DNA from: Hondaea fermentalgiana
Lineage: Eukaryota > Sar > Bigyra > Thraustochytrida > Thraustochytriidae
Reading direction: 5' to 3'
Length of the DNA: 24,661 nucleotides
NCBI GenBank assembly: GCA_014084085.1
Contig: NPFB01000220.1
Span: forward strand, 20,673 to 45,333
Shown here: one piece after another, positions 9,517 through 16,917 of the stretch
How the letters are laid out: the number at the start of each line of letters is the position of its first letter
Position numbering within the stretch: the stretch's first letter is position 1
The notes under the pieces: generated by a model
Told to the model about the DNA's origin: nothing
What the model saw: the letters and a program-made list of their open reading frames with translations, nothing else
Database searches by the model: none
Position numbers and translations under genes: made by a program

Positions 9517-9544
9517 CGCACGCACGCACGCAAGCAAGCAAGCA
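9517..9544. repeat. CGCA/AGCA tetranucleotide repeat
   Basis: CGCA units pass into CAAG units within one tract. It is a simple repeat in the presumed leader region. Confidence 0.75.
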
Positions 9545-9602
9545 GAAGCCCCTGCGGTGGAGCTGGAGAAGCTGGAAAAGCGGCAGCAGGAGGGGCACCA
9601 GC

Positions 9603-9603
<1 letters not shown>

Positions 9604-9636
<33 letters not shown>
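9604..9636. repeat. GAC trinucleotide repeat
   Basis: About eleven uninterrupted GAC triplets. Depending on frame this would encode poly-Asp, poly-Arg or poly-Thr, and that alone explains the long open frames around it. I place it upstream of the true start of the next gene. Confidence 0.85.
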
Positions 9637-9822
9637 CGACGGCGTGCAGAAGAGAGACGCACGCTGCGGTGCTGTGCAGCGCAGCGCAGGCGCAGGTGCA
9701 GCGGCGGTGCGGGCGGGGCCTGGCTGTGCGGTCCGCGCCGAGGCGGGGCCGGTGAGAGAAGCGGAAGCAGCGGGGACGCCGCACTGCGTTTGCGAGAGCG
9801 TTGCAGACCCGAAGAAGGCGGC

Positions 9823-10866
9823 ATGCTGGGGCTCTTCGCCGCCTCGGCCACGCACGGGAGCGGAGGCGAGGCGAGGAGGAGAGGCAGCAATATCAGCAAC
9901 AGCAGCAGTTCCGAGTCGCTGCCCGCGTGGAGGCGGCGGAGGAAAGCCCCGCTGCAGTCGACCACGCCGACGCCCGTGCAAGAGACCCGTGACGACCTGG
10001 CCATGGTCGAGAAGTCGATCGCGCCGCGCAGGCACCGGCGCAACCACTCGGAGATTACGCAGACCGCGACGGCTGCGCTCAAAGAGGTTGCCAACCTCGT
10101 GTCGCTGCATCACAACAGCAGCAACAGCAACAGCAACAACAACTGTATCATCAACGACAGTCATCCCGAGCAGGAAACCCCCTTCGGCGATGATGAGAAC
10201 CACATGAGCGAGAACTTTAACGAGTCGGACGGGGAAAGTCGCGACGAAAGCTCAAACCTTTCGCAAACGTCCGCGGATCTCCAAGCGTCGAGCGTCTTTA
10301 GCACCCCTGATCGAGTCGGCCGACGAGCTCGAATCAAAAGATGGCTGGCCAAAGTTCGCGATGATCATACAAGCATCACCAATCCCAAATCCACCAACAG
10401 TTCCAGCAGCGGCATCGAACCGAAATTGAGCCCTGGCTCGCATGTAAATTACACCAATGCGCGAGCAGAGCCCAAGGAAAGGGAGTCCGCTATGCCTTCA
10501 CCAGTGCTCTCGACCGCAAGTCAGGGAGCGCTCTTGGGAAACGTCAGCGCGCAGCGGCGTCGCAAGGGCGCGCACCGCCGATCGCGGAGCGTCCTTGTGG
10601 GATCTCGCGAGGCGGAAACCTACATTGACGATTGCCTCTCGTGGGACCAGGCCAAGCAGCTTCGAGGACCGGAAATGGAGGCGCCGCCCTTGCCTCGGGC
10701 ACCCCCGTTGCCAGCAAAGCATTCGAGCTCGAGGTCTGCGCCCGGTGAACGCGTTGCACCACCTCCGCTCCCGCCATTTCCGCCACATAAATTAGCCCCT
10801 TGCAATGACTTGCATTGTCTCAATGCCCGTGTCGGAGAGCGGGATCGCAGGAGGCCTTCCGTGTAA
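9823..10866 (+). CDS. Low-complexity Ser/Asn/Pro-rich protein, unknown function
   Basis: 347 residues from the ATG at 9823. The frame is open further upstream to 9439, but that part is repeat-derived Arg/Ala/Gly sequence. Features in order: a Ser/Asn-rich basic N-terminus (GSNISNSSSSESLP), a short helical stretch ATAALKEVANLVSLHH followed by an Asn/Ser tract, and an acidic segment near 120-150. A basic RRRKGAHRRSRSVLVGS segment, resembling a phosphorylation or 14-3-3 type site, comes next, then a Pro-rich tail (PPLPRAPPLPAKHSSS and APPPLPPFPPHK) typical of SH3/WW or profilin ligands. The normal codon mix in the second half supports real coding. No folded domain is visible. It may be a signalling adaptor or cytoskeletal ligand. 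An alternative C-terminal exon may lie downstream at 10872-11054. Confidence 0.6.
   Translation: MLGLFAASATHGSGGEARRRGSNISNSSSSESLPAWRRRRKAPLQSTTPTPVQETRDDLAMVEKSIAPRRHRRNHSEITQTATAALKEVANLVSLHHNSSNSNSNNNCIINDSHPEQETPFGDDENHMSENFNESDGESRDESSNLSQTSADLQASSVFSTPDRVGRRARIKRWLAKVRDDHTSITNPKSTNSSSSGIEPKLSPGSHVNYTNARAEPKERESAMPSPVLSTASQGALLGNVSAQRRRKGAHRRSRSVLVGSREAETYIDDCLSWDQAKQLRGPEMEAPPLPRAPPLPAKHSSSRSAPGERVAPPPLPPFPPHKLAPCNDLHCLNARVGERDRRRPSV
10778..10813 (+). repeat. Imperfect 36-base direct repeat, copy 1
   Basis: 31 of 36 bases match 10972-11007, and the last 17 bases (CCCTTGCAATGACTTGC) are identical. This copy lies inside the preceding gene and encodes PHKLAPCNDL. Confidence 0.85.
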
Positions 10867-10871
10867 CCTAA

Positions 10872-11054
10872 CCTTTCAATGTCTTATTTTCTCCCGCCAC
10901 ATCCACATCTTCCTGCTTTGGTACGCCATGGACGCCTGCGTCTAGTTTTCGGTTCCGAAGCTCTTCTCTGATTCTGCCACACAACTCAGACCCTTGCAAT
11001 GACTTGCGTGTCGAGGTGAGGGACGGTGGAGGTAATAGTCGTACCGGACCATGA
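10872..11054 (+). other. Open frame with duplicated C-terminal motif, candidate alternative last exon
   Basis: This stretch is open in a frame different from the upstream gene and ends with a TGA at 11052, only 12 bases from the convergent CDF gene. It reads as a normal-looking peptide (SPATSTSSCFGTPWTPASS early, PHNSDPCNDLRVEVRDGGG late). Its PHNSDPCNDLR corresponds to PHKLAPCNDLH in the tail of the upstream gene. A TAG at 10943-10945 could serve as a splice acceptor. It may be an alternative last exon, a duplicated and decaying 3' end, or chance similarity after a short duplication. Confidence 0.3.
10972..11007 (+). repeat. Imperfect 36-base direct repeat, copy 2
   Basis: Second copy of the segment at 10778-10813, offset 194 bases. 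The 17 bases at 10991-11007 are an exact match to 10797-10813. Confidence 0.85.
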
Positions 11055-11066
11055 CACCTCGAGCCG

Positions 11067-12014
11067 CTATTCCTTGCTTTCGTTTGCTGTGTTGCCAGTA
11101 TGCTCACCATCGTGCTGCAATTGGTTGTACTTTTGAATGATGCCGCGCAAAAGTGGAATGAGCGTGGCAAAGATGATGGCCGCCACAACGACGGCAGCCC
11201 AGGCATCGGCGAGCCCACCGTCGACGCCAGATACACTCATGGATACTACGGCCGCGACGATCACAGCCACGCTACGCATTGTGTCAGCGAGTACGTGCGT
11301 GTACGCCGAGCACATGTTGGTGTTGGACTGTTCTGCCTTGCCTCCCTTTGTTTTCTCGTCGTCGCCGCCGCCGCCGCCGCCGCGATCCACAGTCTCAAAT
11401 CCTAAAAATCCCTTGATGCGGACAAAACAGAAGACACTCAGCGCGTCAATGCCAAGATTGACGCTACTAAAGATGAGCATCACTTTGTCGTCGGTGGGTC
11501 CAGAAGGAATCTGTGCGGAAATGACCTCTACAGCCTGATCAATAATATAAATGCTTGTTGCCACGAGGCCGGCCACACTCACGAGAGGAATATAGAATTC
11601 CAATCGGAATCTTGTGCGCTCGCGGATGCCGCGACGTTTGCAATTCTCGGCAACTAGATTCATGCCATACGTGGCTGTATCGACAACCATGCATGCCGCG
11701 TCACCAAGAAGCGACAAACTGTCGCCTGCAAGAGACATAGCGAGCTGAGCGGCCGCAAAGCACCCGAACAGGACAAGTTCGAGGGCGAGCAGCTTCATGT
11801 TGCGCTCATGTGGCGGCGTCGCATCATCGCAGTCATCGACTTGAAACGCTGGAGTTTGTGGTGATGAAGTTGGCGACGGGGACGAAGAGGCGTGGTGGAG
11901 CTTTGTGGGCGCCTTTGATGAAGAGCCCGAGCCCTCAAGGTCGACCGTCTCAGGTCTCGCGTCACGACCATCGCCCTTTCCCCCCTCCTCTGGGTCTACC
12001 TCGTGAACGAGCAT
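11067..12014 (-). CDS. Cation diffusion facilitator-like transporter, paralogue 1
   Basis: 315 residues. CDF proteins export Zn2+, Mn2+ or similar divalent metals by proton antiport. An acidic, Ser/Pro-rich N-terminus of about 70 residues precedes six predicted membrane segments. TM2 carries SLSLLGDAACMVVD, the place of the CDF HxxxD site, here C108-x3-D112. TM5 carries N233..SAYTH240VLAD244, a canonical HxxxD with the conserved Asn seven residues before His. TM6 begins ADAWAAVVV (270). A Gly/Asp-rich loop (RGGGGGGDDEKTKGG) links TM4 and TM5 where other CDFs have a His-rich loop. The protein ends about 25 residues after TM6, so the cytoplasmic C-terminal domain is absent. It is the first of three same-strand paralogues. 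ATG has G at -3. Substrate cannot be told from sequence. Confidence 0.82.
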   Translation of the reverse strand: MLVHEVDPEEGGKGDGRDARPETVDLEGSGSSSKAPTKLHHASSSPSPTSSPQTPAFQVDDCDDATPPHERNMKLLALELVLFGCFAAAQLAMSLAGDSLSLLGDAACMVVDTATYGMNLVAENCKRRGIRERTRFRLEFYIPLVSVAGLVATSIYIIDQAVEVISAQIPSGPTDDKVMLIFSSVNLGIDALSVFCFVRIKGFLGFETVDRGGGGGGDDEKTKGGKAEQSNTNMCSAYTHVLADTMRSVAVIVAAVVSMSVSGVDGGLADAWAAVVVAAIIFATLIPLLRGIIQKYNQLQHDGEHTGNTANESKE

Positions 12015-12242
12015 CGCGACGTTCGTGTTTTGCTGCAGCCTTGCCGCGAAGTGCGATGGAACATTTAGCGATCATAGTGTACGAGAACACTTGAGCTTTC
12101 CTTCATCAAATTCCCGGCATTGGCGGCAGGCAGCCTGCCGTCGTTAGTGCCAGCCTAGCCATTCCCTACTGCGATGCCTGTGACTGGCGAGGTGGGCGGG
12201 CCCTCTTGCCGTCGGCATGGCCGCCAGGCAGCAGCCGCGGCC

Positions 12243-12254
12243 GGGGGGGGGGGG
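12243..12254. repeat. G12 homopolymer
   Basis: Twelve consecutive G. Length is prone to sequencing error. It lies outside any gene, so no reading frame is affected. Confidence 0.85.
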
Positions 12255-12536
12255 CACTTCCAAGTTGACCACGTGGTTCACAGGCTGAACTCCTGCGTCA
12301 AGCTTGTAAACTATGGCGGCGCGCGCACTTTTCAGCGCGGGGGCAGCTATAGGCCTATGTGCAAAAATCCAAAAAACACCGCGGCGGCCGCATCCATCTA
12401 TACGTAGCCAAAGGTCCCGTCTCGGGCGAGCTATGCATCAAAGGGGCAGAGAGAAGAGTTGGTGTGGCTGCATCGATGGAGGAAACTGTCGTTTGTTCGG
12501 CCTGACACTGGCAGAATGAGTGCGTTCGATGGCCAT

Positions 12537-12557
12537 CGATGAATGATTGATTCATCG
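12537..12557. repeat. Short inverted repeat CGATGAAT/ATTCATCG
   Basis: Two perfect 8-base arms separated by GATTG, 5' of paralogue 1 and 3' of paralogue 2. It could be a hairpin or a dimer site; arms this short also arise by chance. Confidence 0.6.
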
Positions 12558-12697
12558 TAATCGGGTGGGCACAGTGAGTGGCATGACCATGTCAGAGCGA
12601 AAGGAATGCAAATGTTGCCGAAATGCTTGGTCGGCTGCAAAAGGGAAAGTAAAGAAAAAAGCAAAAAGAGAAAATAAGAGTAAGAAGGAAGTCCGTC

Positions 12698-13624
12698 CTA
12701 TGACTGAGCGTCGAGCTTACGAAGTTGACTGATCTTTTGTACCATGCCGCGCACAAGAGGGATCATGGACAAAAAGATGATGATCGAGACCGCAACAGCA
12801 GCCCAGGCATCGGCAATGCCCGCATGGACATTTTCACCTTTGATTGAAACGATGGCAGCGACAACAACTGCAGAGCTGCGCATCGTGTCTGCCGTGACGT
12901 GCGTGTAAGCAGAGCACATGTTCATGTTGCTACGGTTACGAATCGAGCTCGGCTCCGCGTCAGGCGGAGTCACTTCATCGACCGTGCGAAAGCCGCAGCA
13001 GCCCCTGGCACGCACAAAGAAGAACATGCTCACCACATCGATGCCCAGATTGATGCTGCTAAAGATGATCATGATGATATCGTCTGTTGAATCGTCAGCC
13101 AAAGGGCCTGCAGAAATCGTTGCGGACGCATCGTCGATGATATATATGCTTGTGGCGATAAGGCCACACATGCTTACAAAGGGGATGAAAAGCTCCAGAC
13201 GGAGACGCGTGCGCTCTGTCACGCCGCGCACCTTGAGCCGCTCGGCAATCATGTTCAAGCCATATGTCACTGCATCGACAATCATGCACGACGAGTCCCC
13301 GATAAGCGAGAGACTGTTGCCCGCGATGGCAAAGATCATTTGCGCAATAGCAAATCCTCCAAAAAGAATACAGACTAGCAAAAGCAAGAACATGTTGACA
13401 CGATGCACAGCGGCCTCGTCATTCGACTTGCACTCCTTGTCGGATCCCGATGGCGGGCATCTCCCCGTGTCTTGAGGAAATTCCACGGCCTCCACGATGA
13501 CTTCTTCGAGCTCGCCGCTCGTCGCGCTCATCTCAGGCCGTCTGCCACCGTCGCCGCCACCATTTTTCGGGCAAGTCTGCGTCTGCTGCGGCCCTTGCTC
13601 ATACTGGGGCTGCTCCGCGAGCAT
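12698..13624 (-). CDS. Cation diffusion facilitator-like transporter, paralogue 2
   Basis: 308 residues from the first ATG (A at -3). An in-frame ATG at 13531 (Met32, G at -3) is a possible alternative start that would drop a Gln/Gly-rich stretch. Layout matches paralogue 1: acidic N-terminus, then six predicted membrane segments. TM2 has SLSLIGDSSCMIVD (C113-x3-D117) and TM5 NMCSAYTH242VTAD246TMRS. TM6 starts ADAWAAVAV. The TM4-TM5 loop is short and has RGCCGFRTVDE instead of the Gly run of paralogue 1. It ends about 20 residues after TM6, so the usual C-terminal domain is missing. It shares TYG.N...E, ERTR.RLE and the TM5 block with its neighbours, so it arose by tandem duplication. Metal specificity is unknown. 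Confidence 0.82.
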   Translation of the reverse strand: MLAEQPQYEQGPQQTQTCPKNGGGDGGRRPEMSATSGELEEVIVEAVEFPQDTGRCPPSGSDKECKSNDEAAVHRVNMFLLLLVCILFGGFAIAQMIFAIAGNSLSLIGDSSCMIVDAVTYGLNMIAERLKVRGVTERTRLRLELFIPFVSMCGLIATSIYIIDDASATISAGPLADDSTDDIIMIIFSSINLGIDVVSMFFFVRARGCCGFRTVDEVTPPDAEPSSIRNRSNMNMCSAYTHVTADTMRSSAVVVAAIVSIKGENVHAGIADAWAAVAVSIIIFLSMIPLVRGMVQKISQLRKLDAQS

Positions 13625-13939
13625 CCTGGCGCCTCAGGGCTCGCCTCCCTTCGCCTCGTCGGGACCAAGGCTCGAGGCTGCGATAGCGTTTTGCCCTGCC
13701 CTGCCCTGCCCTTGGAGTTCTGCGCAGACGTCTCGCGCCCTGCCGGCGAGGTCTCGTCCGCTAAGTCCTGGCTGCGCCGCGCGAGGCAGGCCGTCCGTTG
13801 GCGGGCGCAGCCGAACCCGGGCGCCGCGGAAGCCGCGGTGTGCGAGTCGTCCTCCTTCTTCACGGCGCCGAGACGAGGCCGCGCGGGTTCGGCATGGCGG
13901 CCCCCATGGGGTTCGGGCGCGCCGCGTACGCGCTGTGTG

Positions 13940-14039
13940 NNNNNNNNNNNNNNNNNNNNNNNNNNNNNNNNNNNNNNNNNNNNNNNNNNNNNNNNNNNNN
14001 NNNNNNNNNNNNNNNNNNNNNNNNNNNNNNNNNNNNNNN
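13940..14039. other. Assembly gap (100 N)
   Basis: Exactly 100 consecutive N, a common placeholder for a gap of unknown length. Flanks are very GC-rich, consistent with poor sequencing coverage there. Confidence 0.99.
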
Positions 14040-14521
14040 GGGCGGGACCTGCGCAAGCAGCGCGGGCAGCGCGGGCGCGCCGAAGACGCCCCGCAGGGTC
14101 TGCGGCGGCGTGTGCGGCTGTTGGATCGGGTTCGGTCAAAGGCCTGCGCTGTTTGGCATTTGGCAGGCCGGAGACATGACACGCACAAGCAAGCACGAGC
14201 AAGTAATTAGCAAGCAAGCAGGCAAGCACTGAGGTGAAGAAAGGCGCCAGCTTCATGGCCGTCACCGACGTCGAGCACGTCTCGGATCAGCCTGCCGCGA
14301 GAAGGAGATTCGCGGGCTCAGGAGGCAAGGATCGTCGAAATCAGGGCAGGAATCACTTTCACGCAGGCAGGCAGCTGCAGGCATGGAGGTGGGTGGGGAT
14401 CGTAGGAATGGCATGAGGGGCAAAAGATCATAGAAATATTGACGAGTGAGGGTGTTGCTGTGTAGCGCGCTAAATGGCGGCGCTCTTGCTGTGGTCTTAG
14501 ACGCCACGCCTGGGGTGAACA

Positions 14522-14567
14522 AATGGATGGAGAAATGGATGGATGGATGAATGAATGAATGAATGGA
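14522..14567. repeat. ATGG/AATG tetranucleotide repeat
   Basis: ATGG units change into GAATG-type units along one tract. Non-coding. Confidence 0.85.
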
Positions 14568-14881
14568 AGCGTCTTGCAACGTGATTAGGATCGAAGCAAT
14601 GGGGGAGGGGGGCTGGGGCTCAGTCGCCAGGGTCGGTGAAGAACTAACTGACTGGCTGGTTCATCGTGAGAGGAAGGAAGGGGGGAATGGCACCTTTCCT
14701 TCCCCACCCTTTTTTTCTTTCTCACTGTCAGTGTCAGCTGAGGCATGCCACACGCCACGATCCTGCACGGGCGGCAGTCACATCCAGCAGCAAGCGATAT
14801 GAAAAGCACAGTCCAGACTCGGAGGTTTCACGGGGTTAGTATACTCTTTGCATGAAGTCGCGCCATCGACGGCACGGCACG

Positions 14882-14902
14882 TCTCTCTCTCTCTCTCTCT
14901 CG
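14882..14902. repeat. CT dinucleotide repeat
   Basis: About ten CT units only 13 bases beyond the stop of CDF paralogue 3, so in its presumed 3' UTR, where it would be transcribed as an AG repeat. Confidence 0.85.
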
Positions 14903-14914
14903 CTTGTGTCATTA

Positions 14915-15802
14915 TCATTGGTGGTGCTTGAGCTGGCGGTATTTTTGCACCAGGCCCCTGAGCAGGGGAAAGAGCGAAAGAAAAATGATGACCGAAACCG
15001 CGACAGCGGCCCAAGCGTCGGCAACGTCGGCATTGATCGAGTCAAAGGAGAGAGAGAGCGCGGCTGCAATCATGACCGCAATGCTACGCATCGTGTCAGC
15101 AATAACGTGCGTGTAGGCGCTGCACATGTTTGTGTTGGATTTGTGCTGCAAAGCAATGGAGGCGCGTTCCGGGGCGAGCAAACTCTGCTCCATGTCGCTG
15201 TCTGCGACGAGCATCGCGCCGCCTTCATTACCATTCACGCTGTAGCCGAGGTCGCCGTCAGCTTCGTCGTCCTCCACGTCGTCGTCCTCCACGCCTTGCC
15301 CAGCCTCGGCCTCGAGCACGTCCGTGACGGCATAGCCAAGCAAGCGGTTGACCCGAGCAAAGTTGAAAACGCTAATGACGTCGATGACGAGATTGACCGT
15401 GCTAAAGACGAGCATGGTGGTGTCACCAGTTTGACTCGAGGCCGGCGGGTCAAGAATGGTGGTGATGGCTTGCTCGAGGACGTAGACGCTCGTGGCAAAG
15501 AGCGCAGTCACGCTGGCGAGCGGGATGAAGAGCTCGAGCTTGATGCGCGTGCGCTCCGAGATGCCGAGACCCTTGCGGCGCTCGGCGAGCATGTTAAGCG
15601 CGTACGTGAGCGAGTCAACGACCATGCTTGCTGCATCTCCCAGGAGCGAAAGACTTGAGCTTGCAAACGCCGCAAAGATCTCCGCGAGCGCGAAGCCGCC
15701 AAAGAGCACGAAGACCACCGCGAGGAGCGCCACGTTCCGCGCGTGGTGCGACCGCCGCACCGCGTCGCCGCCGTCCTCTGCGCCTCGCGACACGGCCGCC
15801 AT
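14915..15802 (-). CDS. Cation diffusion facilitator-like transporter, paralogue 3
   Basis: 295 residues. The ATG is in strong context (A at -3, G at +4). The N-terminus is short (about 22 residues) and the TM4-TM5 loop is long and very acidic (VEDDDVEDDEADGD at 171-184), unlike the other two paralogues. TM2 reads SLSLLGDAASMVVD, so the metal-site His is Ser59 with Asp63 kept. TM5 is canonical: N225..SAYTH232VIAD236TMRS. TM6 begins ADAWAAVAVS. The protein stops about 15 residues after TM6 with LKHHQ, again without the cytoplasmic domain. It also has AFASSSLSLL where the others have AGDSLSLL or AGNSLSLI. It is the most divergent member and the gap lies 5' of it. Its head-to-head neighbour is the WDR74-like gene, 1.1 kb away. 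Confidence 0.82.
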   Translation of the reverse strand: MAAVSRGAEDGGDAVRRSHHARNVALLAVVFVLFGGFALAEIFAAFASSSLSLLGDAASMVVDSLTYALNMLAERRKGLGISERTRIKLELFIPLASVTALFATSVYVLEQAITTILDPPASSQTGDTTMLVFSTVNLVIDVISVFNFARVNRLLGYAVTDVLEAEAGQGVEDDDVEDDEADGDLGYSVNGNEGGAMLVADSDMEQSLLAPERASIALQHKSNTNMCSAYTHVIADTMRSIAVMIAAALSLSFDSINADVADAWAAVAVSVIIFLSLFPLLRGLVQKYRQLKHHQ

Positions 15803-15826
15803 CTTGCCGTCCTCGCCGCCGCTCCC

Positions 15827-15860
15827 GCTGCTGCTGCAGCTGCTGCTGCTGCTGCTGCAG
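15827..15860. repeat. CTG trinucleotide repeat
   Basis: About ten CTG units with one CAG interruption, in the 5' flank of CDF paralogue 3. They read as CAG on that gene's strand. Confidence 0.85.
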
Positions 15861-16056
15861 TCGTCTCCGCGTCGCGGGCGGTCTCGGGGTCGAGTTCCGC
15901 GTCTGCTTCGGCGTCTGCGTCCTCGCTCGCTCGCGTGCCTGCTTTCTTTCGCAGGCTAGCCACAGCCGACTGGCCTGCGGACCCGCGGCCGCGTGGCGCC
16001 TCCCGCACGCCTCGCGCGTGCACGTGCCGTGCGGGGCTGCAGCAGCAGCTGCGCGT

Positions 16057-16089
16057 GCTCGCTTGCTTGCTTGCTCGCTTGCTTGCTCG
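16057..16089. repeat. GCTT/GCTC tetranucleotide repeat
   Basis: Tandem GCTT units with GCTC variants in the divergent intergenic region. Confidence 0.8.
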
Positions 16090-16837
16090 GGCCTTGGATT
16101 TCGAGACTGCCAGTGCTATCCGGAGGCCGTCTTGGCTTTGCTATTACCAGCTGCCAGAGAGCGCACGGTTCGATGCGCAGGGCGACCTGTGAGCATTGGC
16201 CAGCGACTGCGAGCGCCGCACGGGACTCCCGCCCGGCAGGCAGATGCAAGGCAAAGGCAGCGACGGAGCTGAGGCGATGCGAGAGGGTGAGGCCTGCGCA
16301 ACAGAGCTTCCTAATGGACGGAGAAAAGACGAGCTCACGCCGATCGATGCGCAGCTGGTGCTTCCGAACGTGGAACAGAGAACGGGGCGCAGGTCGAGCC
16401 GCCGTCGGCCGCAGTCGAAGAAAGCGCCGGGAGCGATGTCTGTCAGCTGCGCTGCGTGCTGTGCAATGCGGGCGAGCTCAACTTGTGTTTGCTCGCTTTT
16501 GGTCCCTTGTCTTGTCGGTGTACCTATACATGTTCTTGACTTTGACTCTTTGGCGACGGGCTTTGGCTGAAGACAAAGCAAAAGGTCACCAACCAGCCAA
16601 GCTTTTCATGCCTTTGTCGTCGTCAGAGGGCTGGCAGCTCTCTTGTGCTTGTTCTCGCCTCGCCTCACTTCAAAACGCAACGCAAATCTTCCCCGTAATA
16701 GTACACACCTTACGGAGAGGGGTCCTCGCGGGGACGGCAGGTCTTGGCCAGTGGTGCAGTGGTCATTGCACGCAAAACGGGATCGACGACCCTTTCTCTC
16801 TTGCTCTCTCTCGCCCGGCTTGCGGGTGCTGCGCGGC

Positions 16838-16869
16838 GAGACGAGACGAGACGAGACGAGACGAGACGG
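16838..16869. repeat. GACGA pentanucleotide repeat in WDR74 leader
   Basis: About six GACGA units ending in GACGGT, only some 50 bases before the WDR74 start codon. The same repeat with the same ending occurs at 9119-9142. Confidence 0.85.
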
Positions 16870-16917
16870 TTCAAGAGGACACGAGACCAGCCCGAGGATC
16901 TAGGAGATCGCACAACC

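Larger units (their letters stand above)
8147..9822. other. Long GC-rich upstream region with many microsatellites
   Basis: About 1.7 kb without a convincing gene. Overlapping frames on both strands reflect GC richness and triplet repeats. A frame at 8570-8839 begins MSSAPFCRVTTRGRGTDK and could conceivably be a small exon, but it soon becomes Pro/Ala-biased and has no family match I can see. The right half is dominated by GACGA, CGCA and GAC repeats and probably contains the promoter and leader of the gene at 9823. Confidence 0.55.
12015..12697. other. Intergenic region between CDF paralogues 1 and 2
   Basis: 683 bases with no supportable gene. It should hold the promoter of paralogue 1 and the 3' end of paralogue 2. 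It includes a run of 12 G (12243-12254), a perfect inverted repeat CGATGAAT/ATTCATCG (12537-12557, five-base loop), and an A-rich stretch (12650-12690) next to the stop of paralogue 2. Confidence 0.6.
13625..14914. other. Intergenic region with scaffold gap between CDF paralogues 2 and 3
   Basis: GC-rich sequence on both sides of 100 N. No gene is supportable; long frames drawn across the N run are artefacts. The right part carries ATGG/AATG repeats (14522-14567), AT- and T-rich patches and a CT tract just 3' of paralogue 3. Because the gap size is unknown, extra sequence, even another paralogue, could be missing. Confidence 0.6.
15803..16917. other. Divergent intergenic region between CDF paralogue 3 and WDR74
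   Basis: 1.1 kb of GC-rich DNA with CTG, GCTT and GACGA repeats. Overlapping open frames on both strands encode repeat-driven Arg/Ala/Leu or Ser strings and are not credible genes. Promoters and leaders of both flanking genes should be here. Confidence 0.6.

Noticed and set aside
9201..9544. Possible CRISPR-like array
   Set aside because: The repeats are 3-5 base microsatellites without unique spacers, in a eukaryotic context.
9439..9822. Upstream extension of the low-complexity gene
   Set aside because: Encodes repeat-derived Arg/Gly/Ala strings over CGCA and GAC tracts. The ATG at 9823 precedes better-mixed sequence.
13403..14265. Open frames running through the N gap
   Set aside because: Continuity across 100 N is an artefact, and flanking parts are GC-driven shadows of CDF paralogue 2.
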